Assembly: GCF_009651005.1 (NCBI RefSeq)
Contig: NZ_WHVW01000006.1
Span: 62,001-126,000, forward strand
From: Sporosarcina obsidiansis
GTDB lineage: Bacteria > Bacillota > Bacilli > Bacillales_A > Planococcaceae
Direction: 5' to 3'
Length of the DNA stretch: 64,000 bases
Shown here: piece after piece, positions 26,236 through 36,284 of the stretch
Layout of the letters: each line of letters starts with the position of its first letter
Numbering within the stretch: the stretch's first letter is position 1
Translations under genes and position numbers: made by a program
The notes under the pieces: generated by a model
Database searches by the model: none
What the model saw: the letters and a program-made list of their open reading frames with translations, nothing else
What the model was told of the DNA's origin: nothing

Positions 26236-27098
26236 ACCAGGTATTCAATCGATTTGTGAATGGAGTTATCGGGCAAACGGATAGTAATGAAGAGGAACGG
26301 AAAGATTTGAGCGAGGAACTGCTTAGTCATTTGCAATGTTCTTATGAAGACTTGCAATTGGAAGGATACTCGAAAGAGGAGGCGATGAAGATGTCAATGG
26401 AAAATTTCGGTGATGAAAAGGAAATCGGTAGGCAACTGCAGCAGGCGATGTATCCGTATCGTAGAGAAATGATGCTAATTCTAGCAAGCGCTTCATTACT
26501 ATTTGCCTACAGTGTCTATTTGCTTCAATTATTCACAAGGGGAGATGCCCATATTATCTGGCTTGTGTTAGCCGTGTTGGTCGGAGCGTCTCTCTTGATT
26601 GTTACATTGCATCCAATCCAATCATTACATCGACGCCTCTGGATGAATGGTCTACTTATAAGTCATATATTTGTTTTTATATTTGGTACATTATTGGCAA
26701 CAGATTTGGATAGACCTTATTCGTCTGGTATGACGTTCTTTTCTCTTTTTGTAGTCCTGTTAGCTGTCATTCTAGTCTATCGTACAACGATCTATGATTT
26801 TCCTTCTGCAAGACAATCACTGAGGAAAGATGCTAAATGGATTCATTTCATTAATATTACCACGGGTATCATCCTGATCCTGATCACCTTGTTTTTCTTA
26901 TGGGCACTTTTAATATTTGCTGAAGAACTCCCGGCCACTGTGCTGCTACTTGGCGTGCCAATTGTACTATGGATGGTTTCTTATGCTGTGCAATTACGTT
27001 TATTAGCTGGCCAACGTAAAGTGTTGACGTATAGTATTGCGTACTTGCAGCTATTTTTGATTTTGGTCACTATAGCAATCTGGGCGTTTTGGGTGTAA
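26232..27098 (+). CDS. HAAS-domain membrane protein
   Basis: A 288-residue protein. The first 75 residues form a helical HAAS-type domain (LSEELLSHLQCSYEDLQLEG, YSKEEAMKMSMENFGDEKEIG), the kind found fused to membrane proteins next to PadR regulators. About six to seven transmembrane helices follow. Its function is not established; it may sense envelope state and control the PadR partner, or be the controlled product. Start ATG 26232 lies inside the padR stop (ATGA overlap). Confidence 0.8.
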   Translation: MNQVFNRFVNGVIGQTDSNEEERKDLSEELLSHLQCSYEDLQLEGYSKEEAMKMSMENFGDEKEIGRQLQQAMYPYRREMMLILASASLLFAYSVYLLQLFTRGDAHIIWLVLAVLVGASLLIVTLHPIQSLHRRLWMNGLLISHIFVFIFGTLLATDLDRPYSSGMTFFSLFVVLLAVILVYRTTIYDFPSARQSLRKDAKWIHFINITTGIILILITLFFLWALLIFAEELPATVLLLGVPIVLWMVSYAVQLRLLAGQRKVLTYSIAYLQLFLILVTIAIWAFWV

Positions 27099-27113
27099 AA
27101 GGAGGAATATCAA

Positions 27114-28133
27114 ATGAAAAAATCACTAGTTTTCATAATAGGTTTCCTTGTGTTCCTAACAGCTGTATTCATCGTACTCGGATTGCTGTTCGACAAAGAG
27201 GAAAATGAAAAACAAGCAGGCCTGACAGATATTTATGATGTGTCTTCAGAAGGTAGCATCGCGTATGTCGTATATGAAAAAGGTCAAGCGAATTTATATT
27301 TGGACGGCCAAAAACAATCGATTGTTCAATTGTCGGTAGAAAAATCAATTGTGGATGTGGAATTTTCAAAAGATGACAAGTATCTAGCTTTTGCAGTTTC
27401 GGATAAAGATCTTGAAAAAAATAATAATACGGACATTCACATAATTCAGTTAGACTCATTGGAAGATCAGCTTGTATATTCAATAGACGCATTAATTACA
27501 GAACTAGCATTTGATCCGAAAGATTCAGAGAGACTATTTTATTTACAGGCTGGAACGTTTACGAATTATTCACCGATTGCTGCAAAATATCCTCATGGCT
27601 TTGACGTGTATAGTTATCATTTGGGCGAACAGACACATACCCAACATACCGATTTGAAAAAATATAGTATGGCATCATTGCAAGTATCGTCTGACGATGA
27701 GCTAGTATATGTGCAAATGGATGATGATGAAGGTACACAATCGGCAGAGGAAGCCTTTTCAACAAACCAGCGTATATTTGAGATCCCGCTAGACGATCCC
27801 AATGAAAAATCGGTAGTCAGCAGTTCAGAAAAAGCAGAGGATATATTTGACTTCATTGTATTGCCTGAACGCCAAGAATTTATCTATCAGGCTGTGGCTG
27901 GAACAGGAGAAAATGGTATTTACGAATATGAACTATTTACGTTTAATTGGAAAACAAATAAAACGGAGCAGCTAACTACGCTGAAAGAATCTGTATCTAA
28001 ACCAGTGCGTGGTTCAGACGATAAAATCTATTTCATGGTGGACCGTGAGTTTGGTTCGCGCACTCCTGATTATCATTTATTTAGAATAGATGTAGCCGGA
28101 AAAAAATTAGAAGAAATCCCGTTAGACTATTAA
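27114..28133 (+). CDS. Membrane-anchored beta-propeller-like (TolB-type) protein
   Basis: A 339-residue protein with one N-terminal membrane anchor (LVFIIGFLVFLTAVFIVLGL) and the rest outside the cell. The remainder shows repeating beta-strand units of the TolB/WD40-like kind: VEFSKDDKYLAFAVSD, LAFDPKDSERLFYLQ, VSSDDELVYVQMDD, VLPERQEFIYQAV, RGSDDKIYFMVD. It is the third gene of the PadR operon, 15 bases after the HAAS protein. It may bind a ligand or peptide at the surface and feed a signal to its membrane neighbour. There is no lipobox. Confidence 0.65.
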   Translation: MKKSLVFIIGFLVFLTAVFIVLGLLFDKEENEKQAGLTDIYDVSSEGSIAYVVYEKGQANLYLDGQKQSIVQLSVEKSIVDVEFSKDDKYLAFAVSDKDLEKNNNTDIHIIQLDSLEDQLVYSIDALITELAFDPKDSERLFYLQAGTFTNYSPIAAKYPHGFDVYSYHLGEQTHTQHTDLKKYSMASLQVSSDDELVYVQMDDDEGTQSAEEAFSTNQRIFEIPLDDPNEKSVVSSSEKAEDIFDFIVLPERQEFIYQAVAGTGENGIYEYELFTFNWKTNKTEQLTTLKESVSKPVRGSDDKIYFMVDREFGSRTPDYHLFRIDVAGKKLEEIPLDY

Positions 28134-28390
28134 TGTGCATAAATTTCATAAACAATCCACACTCCTCATAAACTGTACAGACTATTTATGGGGATGTTTT
28201 GTTGTCTAGAAATTTTCAAGAAGAGTTGCGCTTTGAAATGCATATTTAGTTGCGGATATTAGGGGATCATGCATGTTTCATTTGATTGAGAACAGAGCAG
28301 GACAGATTATGAGATATAGATAATATGTTTCTTCTGCAGGAAGTTAGGGTAATTGATATACAAGATAGTTAGTTAAAGGGGGATTATTCT

Positions 28391-29122
28391 TTGATTCAGA
28401 CATCTGACGTTTTATTAACGAAAGAAGACTTCGTAGAACGAAAAAACTTGCCAGAGTGGTTAGTAAATGAGTATCAAACATTCCATCAAATCGTGACGGA
28501 TCGGACGTTTCCTTGTTATTTTGGGATGGCTGGTGAGAAAAAAGGAGAGCTACGTTACGGCTATATTACACAAGATGACTGGTCGAATTTACCGAAAACA
28601 TTAGAAGCATTTCTAGCGCTGTTCGAGAATCCGAAGCATAAGCGACACGGGCTTTTTGTTTTTGTAGAGCCATTCGAAACAGAAGGAACACTCGATGAAT
28701 ATCGTAATCAGTTTTGGGACATTCTGCAATATTTACATACAGCTGATCAAAAAGAATGGCCAACTAATGCACCACGTGATCCAGAACATCATCTTTGGGA
28801 TTTTCATTTTCATGGTGAACCTATTTTTGCATTTGGTAATGCCCCAGCGTACAAGCAAAGAAAAACGCGTGCTCTAGGCAACTCGATGGTGATCGGATTC
28901 CAGCCACGTAAGATTTTCAAAGGGCTTGAGGGAACAGAAAAAGGTGGTATCAATTCACGGGAAAAAGTACGGGAACGGGTGGAAGTATGGGATGACCTAC
29001 CGAAGCATCCCGACATTAGCCATTTTGGTGATCCTACACATAATGAGTGGAAACAGTTTTTCATCGGTGATGATTGTGAACCGATAACGGGGAAATGTCC
29101 TTTTAACCACAAAGAAATGTAA
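28391..29122 (+). CDS. YqcI/YcgG family protein
   Basis: A 243-residue soluble protein of the YqcI/YcgG family. Conserved-looking blocks are FPCYFGMAGEKKGELRYGY, then HLWDFHFHGEPIFAFGNAPAY and MVIGFQPRKIFKGL, and the C-terminal ITGKCPFNHKEM. The family has no settled function; the terminal C-P-F segment and the paired His residues would suit binding of a metal or heme. TTG 28391 follows AAAGGGGG. A 257-base gap upstream (28134-28390) shows only a weak hairpin and no gene. Confidence 0.75.
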   Translation: MIQTSDVLLTKEDFVERKNLPEWLVNEYQTFHQIVTDRTFPCYFGMAGEKKGELRYGYITQDDWSNLPKTLEAFLALFENPKHKRHGLFVFVEPFETEGTLDEYRNQFWDILQYLHTADQKEWPTNAPRDPEHHLWDFHFHGEPIFAFGNAPAYKQRKTRALGNSMVIGFQPRKIFKGLEGTEKGGINSREKVRERVEVWDDLPKHPDISHFGDPTHNEWKQFFIGDDCEPITGKCPFNHKEM

Positions 29123-29126
29123 GCAA

Positions 29127-29152
29127 AAGCGATACCTCGGAAGGTATCGCTT
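29127..29152. terminator. Bidirectional terminator
   Basis: AAGCGATACCT/AGGTATCGCTT with a 4-base loop, lying between the convergent YqcI and STAS-domain genes. T-tracts are short, so strength is uncertain. Confidence 0.65.
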
Positions 29153-29156
29153 CGAT

Positions 29157-29975
29157 TTATTTAAAATATAGGTCTAGTGCTTGTTGAAGTGTTCCCCACG
29201 TTTTGGTTTGCGAATCAAAAACTACTCCTAATGCAATCATATTCCGTACTACATCGGGTTTGAGCCCGGTGATTACAGCATGACACCCCATCAATTTGGC
29301 TCCTTCGATCATTTTTAAAAATTCGTCCACTACTACTGTATCCATTTCTCCAATTCCTGATAAATCAATAATTAATGTTTGGATATGCTGTTTTGATATC
29401 TCCATCAATACTCGTTCTTCCATTACTTTTGAACGGAAATAATCAATAGTACCGATTAGCGGCAAGATACTGACGGTTGATGTAATGGGAATAATGGGAA
29501 CAGATAAATTTTCTACTAGCTTTCGCTGTTCATGCAAAAGGGTATCCTTATAAGTAGAGTAATTAATAAAAAATACGTTCAAAAATTGGTCAATTTGATT
29601 ATTTACTTGCTTTTCTATTTCGAAAAAGTCATAATTCTCTATGGTCTTTTGCTCAATCATAAATTCGATATTAATCCATAATGTCCGCCGAATAGCTTGT
29701 ACCCATTCTAGTTTTAAATCAAGTGTCAACGAGTGAGTAGCCCATGCAATTCCTTCCTTTTTTGCAAACAACCGCAAATTCTCTTCTTCTTTCCAAATGA
29801 CAAAATGGACGAGTTTATGGGCATTGTTTATGAGATCAATGTTTCCGATCTGCAAAATCTCTTTCACTTTATCTTTTACATTGACAGCCTGCTTTAATAA
29901 TTCTTGTTCAAATGCATGTTTATGTTCTAGTAAAAATTGTTCTGCTAATTTCTGATTAAATGGGCTGTTTGTCAT
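29157..29975 (-). CDS. RsbR-like protein with C-terminal STAS domain
   Basis: A 272-residue protein from ATG 29975, chosen because GAGGTG is just upstream. The N-terminal 160 residues are helical and non-haem-globin-like in pattern. The C-terminal STAS domain reads PIIPITSTVSILPLIGTID, LIIDLSGIGEMDTVVVDEF, GCHAVITGLKPDVVRNM and so resembles the RsbR stressosome proteins, including the DT residue that RsbT phosphorylates. It probably helps control sigma-B, which fits the sigma-B promoters elsewhere in the window, but it stands alone here, without rsbS or rsbT. Confidence 0.8.
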   Translation of the reverse strand: MTNSPFNQKLAEQFLLEHKHAFEQELLKQAVNVKDKVKEILQIGNIDLINNAHKLVHFVIWKEEENLRLFAKKEGIAWATHSLTLDLKLEWVQAIRRTLWINIEFMIEQKTIENYDFFEIEKQVNNQIDQFLNVFFINYSTYKDTLLHEQRKLVENLSVPIIPITSTVSILPLIGTIDYFRSKVMEERVLMEISKQHIQTLIIDLSGIGEMDTVVVDEFLKMIEGAKLMGCHAVITGLKPDVVRNMIALGVVFDSQTKTWGTLQQALDLYFK

Positions 29976-30057
29976 AAGGTTCACCTCAAAAGATTCTATA
30001 ATACACGTGAAGTTGTTTACCCTAATATTGAAATAGGTAAACATGTATAACGAAAAA

Positions 30058-31083
30058 TTAATTAAGAGAAGCGGATAAATATAATGTTTTGATTACCTCT
30101 TTGACATTCCCACCCCTACAATGATGAACATTTTCTCCAGCCCAAAGAGACATATACGCTGGTTTGCCTTCCTTTAACGCGGCACTTCTAATCGGTTTTG
30201 TTAAATCGTTTTGATAGGGATAAGGTGCAATGGGGGCTTCTTCCATTTGATTTATGAATGAATTACGTATCCCACGCGCCATTTTTCCAGAGAATGCAGT
30301 GGTAAGAACTGTACTATTTTCTCTGGCTTGTAGCACGGCTTCTTTGTGAAATGAGTTCGCTCCGCTTTCATTCGTTGCCAATAAGGCGGTACCGACTTGT
30401 ACAGCAGCCGCTCCATTCGAAAGCAAGTTGTGAACTTGGCTTTGTAATGCAATACCTCCAGCCGCAATGATGGGGATTTGGAGGAGATCCACCGTTTCTT
30501 CAAGCAGTTTATCTAGCGGAATCATGCTCAATTCCTCACTAAATGACCCCCTGTGACCTCCTGCTTCACTACCTTGAAGTACCACTGCGTCCATACCGGC
30601 TTGTTCAGCTAACAAAGCTTCTTCTACAGTTGTTGCCGTTCCAATTAAAAAAATTTCATGTTGTTTCAATTTTTGAATGATTGCTCTTTCTGGTAAGCCG
30701 AAAGTAAATGAGCAGATCGGAACTCTTTCTTCAATCAATACTTGTACCTGCTCATCGAATTCACTGGATGAAAGTGTTGTATCCCATTCGGGCAGACCTA
30801 GTTGTTTGCCAATAGGTTGCAAAGCTTGATAGGCTTTTTCAATCTGCTTCTCATCGACTGCTGTTTTTTCAGGAACAAATAAATTCACTTGAAAGGGTTG
30901 ATCTGTCAACTGCTTGGTCTGTTGGATAATATCCCTTGTAGCATCAGCAGAAAGATAGCCGGCACCTATAGAGCCTAACGCACCCGCTTCAGAACAAGCT
31001 GCTACAAATTCTGGTGTTGTCACTCCAGCCATAGGCGCCTGAACAATCGGGTATTTCAAAAAATGTGAGAATGTTCGTTGCAA
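30058..31083 (-). CDS. Nitronate monooxygenase (2-nitropropane dioxygenase family)
   Basis: A 341-residue FMN-binding TIM-barrel enzyme. The opening YPIVQAPMAGVTTPEFVAAC is the FMN contact. GSEAGGHRGSF carries the catalytic His and the characteristic Gly-rich turn. IPIIAAGGIALQSQV with NGAAAVQVGTALLAT binds the FMN phosphate. It detoxifies alkyl nitronates such as propionate-3-nitronate. The TTG start at 31083 follows GGAGGAG. It is not obviously in an operon with the STAS gene 82 bases downstream. Confidence 0.9.
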   Translation of the reverse strand: MQRTFSHFLKYPIVQAPMAGVTTPEFVAACSEAGALGSIGAGYLSADATRDIIQQTKQLTDQPFQVNLFVPEKTAVDEKQIEKAYQALQPIGKQLGLPEWDTTLSSSEFDEQVQVLIEERVPICSFTFGLPERAIIQKLKQHEIFLIGTATTVEEALLAEQAGMDAVVLQGSEAGGHRGSFSEELSMIPLDKLLEETVDLLQIPIIAAGGIALQSQVHNLLSNGAAAVQVGTALLATNESGANSFHKEAVLQARENSTVLTTAFSGKMARGIRNSFINQMEEAPIAPYPYQNDLTKPIRSAALKEGKPAYMSLWAGENVHHCRGGNVKEVIKTLYLSASLN

Positions 31084-31279
31084 GAGAGCTCCTCCTCGAA
31101 TATTCGTAATCTTCGTATTATTATTATTAAGTCTATCAAATATGGAGAGAAGAAGCTATATGGGGGCAACACGATATTGAAGTTCATTGCTTACTGGTGA
31201 GTGATGAAACACGTTACGTTCACTCATTATATAGAGGGGCCTATATTTTGAATGAGTGAAGAAAGGAACATTCTATTTT

Positions 31280-31963
31280 TTAGTAGTGGGAGATGTTCAT
31301 TTCTGCTTCGAAAATTTCTTTCATTCGCTCAGAAGCTATTCCACCGTAATTTATATATCCTGTATCAGGCCAATAGAGTGAGCGTGTCATGGAGCCATCT
31401 TCTAATTCAATACCGAAGAAGACACGTTTTCCTTCCGCTAAATCATGGTCATCTTGGTAAGGAAGGACAAGCAATTCATTTATAAATTCTTTCGCATGCT
31501 CCTCTGAAAACTCTCCAACAAACGATAAATCTTCTTCACTCTGCAAAATAACTCGTTTCACTTTCCTGCGAATGTCTAAAAAGTCTCCAAATGTTTCAGC
31601 GCTACCTGCGTCGGATACCTCAAATACTCGACCATCCGCTAGAATCCTAAATGCAGGATCATATCCCTTGATTTCATATAGCTTTGTTCCTTTAGGTAAA
31701 TAGGCGGCATCTCCATTTTTAGACTTATGATTCGTTCCAGCATGACCGTCCAGCATGTATTTAACTTCACCAAGCACTTCTCCTGTTTCCCAATCTTTGT
31801 TCAGCTCATTGGTTTCATAATTAGCCGTATAGGTCGTATCATTCCATTTTACAAATTCCACCCAATCAATAATTGTTTGTTGAGAAGAAGGCAATAGACG
31901 AGAAGGATCAGCAGAACAACCTGCCAATAGCAAAACCCCTGCTATAAATATCCAATTTTTCAT
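31280..31963 (-). CDS. Lipoprotein of unknown function
   Basis: A 227-residue lipoprotein. The signal KNWIFIAGVLLLAGC ends in the lipobox LAGC, predicting cleavage before Cys16 and attachment to the outer leaflet. The mature part is acidic and probably beta-rich, with segments such as VKYMLDGHAGTNHKSKNGD, LPKGTKLYEIKGY and ILADGRVFEVSD. I do not recognise the family. ATG follows an AAAGGAG ribosome site. It is divergent from the yhgE-like gene. Confidence 0.75.
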   Translation of the reverse strand: MKNWIFIAGVLLLAGCSADPSRLLPSSQQTIIDWVEFVKWNDTTYTANYETNELNKDWETGEVLGEVKYMLDGHAGTNHKSKNGDAAYLPKGTKLYEIKGYDPAFRILADGRVFEVSDAGSAETFGDFLDIRRKVKRVILQSEEDLSFVGEFSEEHAKEFINELLVLPYQDDHDLAEGKRVFFGIELEDGSMTRSLYWPDTGYINYGGIASERMKEIFEAEMNISHY

Positions 31964-32086
31964 GTAGCAACTCTCCTTTTTAACGTAGACGTAAGATTTC
32001 AGGTAAAGTTACATGGAATTTCCATTTGAAAGTAGTCGTTTTGGGTATAGTAGCTAGTAAAAGGTATTTCGTGAAAGAGGGATGTT

Positions 32087-34294
32087 ATGAAAATAAGTTG
32101 GAATATTTTTAGGACGGATGTAAAAAATATTCGTAAAAACTGGGTAGCGGCCATCCTGATAGGCGGTCTGACCTTTTTGCCATCATTGTATGCCTGGCTG
32201 AATATTTATGCGGCATGGGATCCATATGCGCGTACTGATCAATTGCCGGTAGCTGTCGTGAATGAAGATGAAGGAGCGTTCGTACGTGAACAGCAGATTG
32301 ATGTGGGGAAAGAATTAATAGGTACTTTAAAAGAAAATAAGGATATGGATTGGAAATTCACCACTTATGAAAAAGCGATGGATGGAGTAGAGTATGGTGA
32401 CTATTTTGCCGCGATTTTTATTCCAAAAGACTTTTCAAGCAAACTAGGGACTGTCATTACAGGAGAGCCTGAAAAAGCGGAAATTGAGTATTATGTCAAT
32501 GAAAAGTTAAATTCTATTGCACCTAAAATCACGGAAAAAGGAGCATCTGTCATTGTCGATAAAGTGAGCAGTCGCTTTATTTCTACTGTGAATGGCGTAG
32601 TGCTTGATTTGTTTAATGAGTTGGGGATTGAAATTGAAAAAGATTTACCTGATATTAGGAAGTTTGAGGAGTATGTATTTGATATACAGAAACAATTACC
32701 GAGTATTCATCAGACATTGGAAGGAATCGTGGCAGATGCAAATTCTGCACAGAAACTCATCAATAAAGCACAAAAGCTGATGCCAGAAGTGCAGCAAACA
32801 ACCTCGGAAGGCTTGCAGACCGTTAATGATACCATAAGCCAATTGACGGCTGCTCAACAAGGGTTGGTAGCGGCCTCCCCAAGAATCAAAGCAGATCTTG
32901 AAAAAATAACAGACATAACAAAAGAGACAAATGCATTTCTTAAAAAGATACAGCAGACAGAACTCGATTTTACAGAGTGGAATCGGGCTAAAAAAGGAAT
33001 GGATGAACGTGTCACAAGTAGTATAGAAAAACTGGAGGACCTGAAGCAAGACCTCAATCATGTGAAATCTGTTGTAGAGGGAGTAAAACAAGCAAACGAT
33101 CAACAGACCGAGGGCATGGAACCATACTCGTCCTCTTCTTCGATACCAATTGATGCAGCATTGGAGGAAGTCGAAAATCTTAAAAATCAAATACAGGAAA
33201 TACAGAATAATGCACGAACACTTGATTCGCTAGTGGGAGACGAAGAGGAACGGTTAAAGAATGGGGTGAATGATTTACAACAAATTGCTGAAAATACATC
33301 TGTTCAAGCAGACTCTTTTTTAAAAGAGTACTCGAATACCATTGAACCGTTTATTCGTAAAGAAATTGCCCAAGCCTTGAATACATTAGAAAAAGCGAAG
33401 AATTTACTGATGGAAGTACAAAAAACGATTCCGCAAGTTGAAAAGGTGCTAGTAAGTACTGATGGACATGTAACTGATGGAAAGAAGCAAATCGAGCAAG
33501 CGCTAAATCAATATCCGTATGTATCCGACAAAGTGGATCAACTTGCTGATCGTATCAAAAAGATTCAGGGTGAAACGGATATTAATGAAATCATCGAGTT
33601 GTTGCGCAATGATCCACAGGCAGAAAGAAGCTTTTTCGAAGAACCTATACTTTTGAATGAAAATAAGTTATTTCCCATCAAGAACTATGGAACGGGAATG
33701 ACACCATTCTATACAGTGCTCTCAATTTGGGTCGGTTGTCTGTTGCTCATTTCCTTATTATCAACGGATATTCATCGGGAAGGACAATTTACAACAAGGC
33801 AAATTTATGTAGGCCGTTTATTTACATTTGGCTTGATTGGCCTTTTGCAAACTCTTATTGTAACAGCTGGCGATATTCTACTGCTTGGTGTGACGGTCAA
33901 GGAGCCATTGCTGTTCATCTTATTTGGTATGTTGATAAGCATAGTTTTCATGTCGATCGTGTATACGTTTGTTTCTGTGTTCGGTGATGTAGGTAAAGCA
34001 CTGGCGATCGTGATGTTGGTTCTCCAAATTGCGGGATCTGGCGGTACGTATCCTGTTATGCTACTACCCGAATTTTTCCAATGGATCAACCCAATATTGC
34101 CATTTACGTATGCGATTGATTTGATGAGAGAAGCGGTAGGGGGAATTGTCTGGGCACGTGCGTCAAAAGATATTATCTTCCTACTGATTGTAGGAATCGT
34201 GATGATAACATTTGGTACTTCATTGAAGAAGAAAGTGAATAAGGCGACAAATCAACTTCTAGCAAAATCTAGAGAGACAGATTTGTTTCATTGA
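32087..34294 (+). CDS. YhgE/Pip-family membrane protein
   Basis: A 735-residue protein. The N-terminal helix (WVAAILIGGLTFLPSLYAWL) followed by NIYAAWDPYARTDQLPVAVV is the YhgE/Pip opening. A long extracytoplasmic region of coiled coils spans about residues 190-530. Five to six C-terminal membrane helices form an ABC2-like domain (SGGTYPVMLLPEFFQWINPI). YhgE-family proteins act as phage receptors (Pip) or as envelope exporters, and the related EsaA belongs to type VII secretion, but no WXG100 or EssC genes lie nearby. ATG 32087 follows GAGGG. A strong terminator follows. Confidence 0.85.
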   Translation: MKISWNIFRTDVKNIRKNWVAAILIGGLTFLPSLYAWLNIYAAWDPYARTDQLPVAVVNEDEGAFVREQQIDVGKELIGTLKENKDMDWKFTTYEKAMDGVEYGDYFAAIFIPKDFSSKLGTVITGEPEKAEIEYYVNEKLNSIAPKITEKGASVIVDKVSSRFISTVNGVVLDLFNELGIEIEKDLPDIRKFEEYVFDIQKQLPSIHQTLEGIVADANSAQKLINKAQKLMPEVQQTTSEGLQTVNDTISQLTAAQQGLVAASPRIKADLEKITDITKETNAFLKKIQQTELDFTEWNRAKKGMDERVTSSIEKLEDLKQDLNHVKSVVEGVKQANDQQTEGMEPYSSSSSIPIDAALEEVENLKNQIQEIQNNARTLDSLVGDEEERLKNGVNDLQQIAENTSVQADSFLKEYSNTIEPFIRKEIAQALNTLEKAKNLLMEVQKTIPQVEKVLVSTDGHVTDGKKQIEQALNQYPYVSDKVDQLADRIKKIQGETDINEIIELLRNDPQAERSFFEEPILLNENKLFPIKNYGTGMTPFYTVLSIWVGCLLLISLLSTDIHREGQFTTRQIYVGRLFTFGLIGLLQTLIVTAGDILLLGVTVKEPLLFILFGMLISIVFMSIVYTFVSVFGDVGKALAIVMLVLQIAGSGGTYPVMLLPEFFQWINPILPFTYAIDLMREAVGGIVWARASKDIIFLLIVGIVMITFGTSLKKKVNKATNQLLAKSRETDLFH

Positions 34295-34337
34295 GTATGT
34301 TGCTTAACTGAATTGAAGAGCATTTCGCCAGTATAAA

Positions 34338-34390
34338 ACCCCTGAACAAGCTACTCTTTTTTCGGAGTAACTTGTTCAGGGGTATTTTAA
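34338..34390 (+). terminator. Rho-independent terminator after yhgE
   Basis: A long stem (ACCCCTGAACAAG paired with CTTGTTCAGGGGT, extended by TACTC/GAGTA) around a T-rich loop, followed by ATTTTAA. Confidence 0.85.
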
Positions 34391-34515
34391 CTGAAATCAG
34401 CAGAAAATTCCTACCTCTATAAGTGGAGAATGAACGGGAGTAATTTTCTGTTCAATAAACACCGAAGTGAACCGAGAGACTGTTGCTTAAAATTGGATGT
34501 GAAGAAATTTGAATA

Positions 34516-34549
34516 GAGGCTTGCATGATCTGTATCGTGCAAGCCTCCA
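34516..34549 (-). terminator. Terminator-like hairpin after VWA lipoprotein gene
   Basis: GAGGCTTGCATGAT/ATCGTGCAAGCCTC, a 14-bp stem with one G-T type pair and a 4-base loop. T-tracts on both sides are poor, so termination efficiency is uncertain. Bases 34391-34515 hold nothing I can call. Confidence 0.6.
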
Positions 34550-34587
34550 TTCAAAATCCGGGCGCAATTATGCCTGAATGTAATTGA

Positions 34588-35997
34588 TCAACGTTGTTCT
34601 TCTTTCAATTTCCGCATCCGTTCTTGATAGTCTTCGATCATTGTAGAAATTCTCTCTACTTCGGAATCGATCATTGCCTTTTTTTCTTCCTCTTTTTGTT
34701 CAATCAGTTCATCATAATGGGCTTTTTGCTGATCGATTAGCTTCTGGACTTGTACTGCATCCGCTTCGTCTAGCAATTCTTCCTCTTTTAATAAGTTAAC
34801 TGCTCCAGTCAAGCGCAAATCTTCCACTTGAATTGCATTTTTAACTTTTTGTGCATAGTCACTAACAGTTGTTATAGCCATTGTAACGGGCCAGCCGACT
34901 GGTTTTGCATAAATTAAACCAACCAAATCTAAATCGGAAGGAAGCCACAGCTTGGTCATCTGTTGGGTCATTTCATCTAGTGTATCAGCCCCTAAATAAC
35001 TGCCGTTTCCTGCCTTTGCCACTGCTTGTAGCTGAGACTCTGCTTTTCTATCCACTTGGAATCCAATGACGTTGACGTGTCGATCTGGACTACATTCAGC
35101 AAACAGTTGTGCTTCTTTTACAGGATCTCCACCGCAAGTTTCTTCCCCGTCACTGATGATATAAAGTGTGATATCTTCTGTGGTGTCTGCATGATCTATG
35201 GCTGCTTGTGCAATCGCTCCGGCAAGTGGTGTCCAACCCCTCGCTTCTACCTTTTTTACAGAGTCATTAAATGAATCTTGTTTGTACTCGCCAAGCGCAT
35301 ACACTTCATCGATCGTTGTACACGATAATTCTTTATCATTTTGGCTTTGTGACCCCATATGGCCGTATGCGTAGAGCGACACCTTACTGTTTTGCCCCAT
35401 TGCTTTAGCAAAGCTCCTGGCTGCACTTTTTGCGGTATCCATTTTCAAATGGCCATCGGCTTGAAGTAGCATGCTGGAGCTAGCATCTAGTAAGATCAAT
35501 GCGTTAGTTGGTGCTTTTTCTTGTTCCCCATCCCCATTCATTTCATAGGGCTCCGGTAGTAGCGGTTCATCAAATTGTGGAGTGTAGGTGATTAACGGAC
35601 CGACTAATGCTTCGTATTGAGCACTCCCTAAATAATAGTTGAGCGCCTGATGTATTTGCTCAGGTTCTTGTAGTGAACTTAAAAACTCCTTCATCTTTTC
35701 TAGAAATTCTGGCCGTATTTCTTTAGGTACTTCAGCTGTAGCCCACATGGATGTTTCCTTATCAACTGAGAAATCTTTTGTCAATTCGCCTGGGGTAACC
35801 GCTACCAGCTCATCAGCAGTTTTTGCCAAGACGAATGAAATGTCCTCATTGACTTGAGTTTCTTTTTTGGGTTCGCTTTTCTGAGGTACTTCAGTTGCTG
35901 TTTCCTTGGTCGTTTGTGCACCAGGATCGGACTCTTCTGTTGATGAACAACCGGCTATAAAAATAGCAAGTATGCACATAGATAGGCATTTTTTCAA
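34588..35997 (-). CDS. VWA-domain lipoprotein
   Basis: A 469-residue lipoprotein from TTG 35997 (AGGAGG nine bases upstream; a longer frame to 36033 runs through that site). The signal KKCLSMCILAIFIAGC ends in lipobox IAGC. A low-complexity Thr/Lys/Glu linker follows. The VWA domain starts at ALILLDASSSM, which is the MIDAS D-x-S-x-S motif, with TPLAGAI and ISDGEETCGG as further metal-site loops. The C-terminal 60 residues form a charged coiled coil. It should bind a protein ligand through a divalent metal at the cell surface. Confidence 0.85.
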   Translation of the reverse strand: MKKCLSMCILAIFIAGCSSTEESDPGAQTTKETATEVPQKSEPKKETQVNEDISFVLAKTADELVAVTPGELTKDFSVDKETSMWATAEVPKEIRPEFLEKMKEFLSSLQEPEQIHQALNYYLGSAQYEALVGPLITYTPQFDEPLLPEPYEMNGDGEQEKAPTNALILLDASSSMLLQADGHLKMDTAKSAARSFAKAMGQNSKVSLYAYGHMGSQSQNDKELSCTTIDEVYALGEYKQDSFNDSVKKVEARGWTPLAGAIAQAAIDHADTTEDITLYIISDGEETCGGDPVKEAQLFAECSPDRHVNVIGFQVDRKAESQLQAVAKAGNGSYLGADTLDEMTQQMTKLWLPSDLDLVGLIYAKPVGWPVTMAITTVSDYAQKVKNAIQVEDLRLTGAVNLLKEEELLDEADAVQVQKLIDQQKAHYDELIEQKEEEKKAMIDSEVERISTMIEDYQERMRKLKEEQR

Positions 35998-36284
35998 TTC
36001 TATAAGCCTCCTGTTTATAGAGTAGTTATTCAAAAGAATAACATAACTAACTAGTCAGTTTTATAAAGTTCCAAATAAATACATCTAATATCCTGCTGTA
36101 GCCTAGAAATAATTAGGTTGAAAGGCTAACAAAGTTACGAAGAAAAGGACTTGCGCTGTGCTTAATTATTTTACGTTGTTTCAAAAGGAATTAAAGTGGT
36201 GGATATGTAGAAAGATAAAGGTTGAGATTTGTATGAAGCAGACAGGAAATGTAGAAGAGTTACTTTCATTAGAACGCAACAAAA

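Noticed and set aside
32087..34294. EsaA of a type VII secretion system
   Set aside because: The protein is YhgE/Pip-like, and there are no WXG100, EssB or EssC genes near it.
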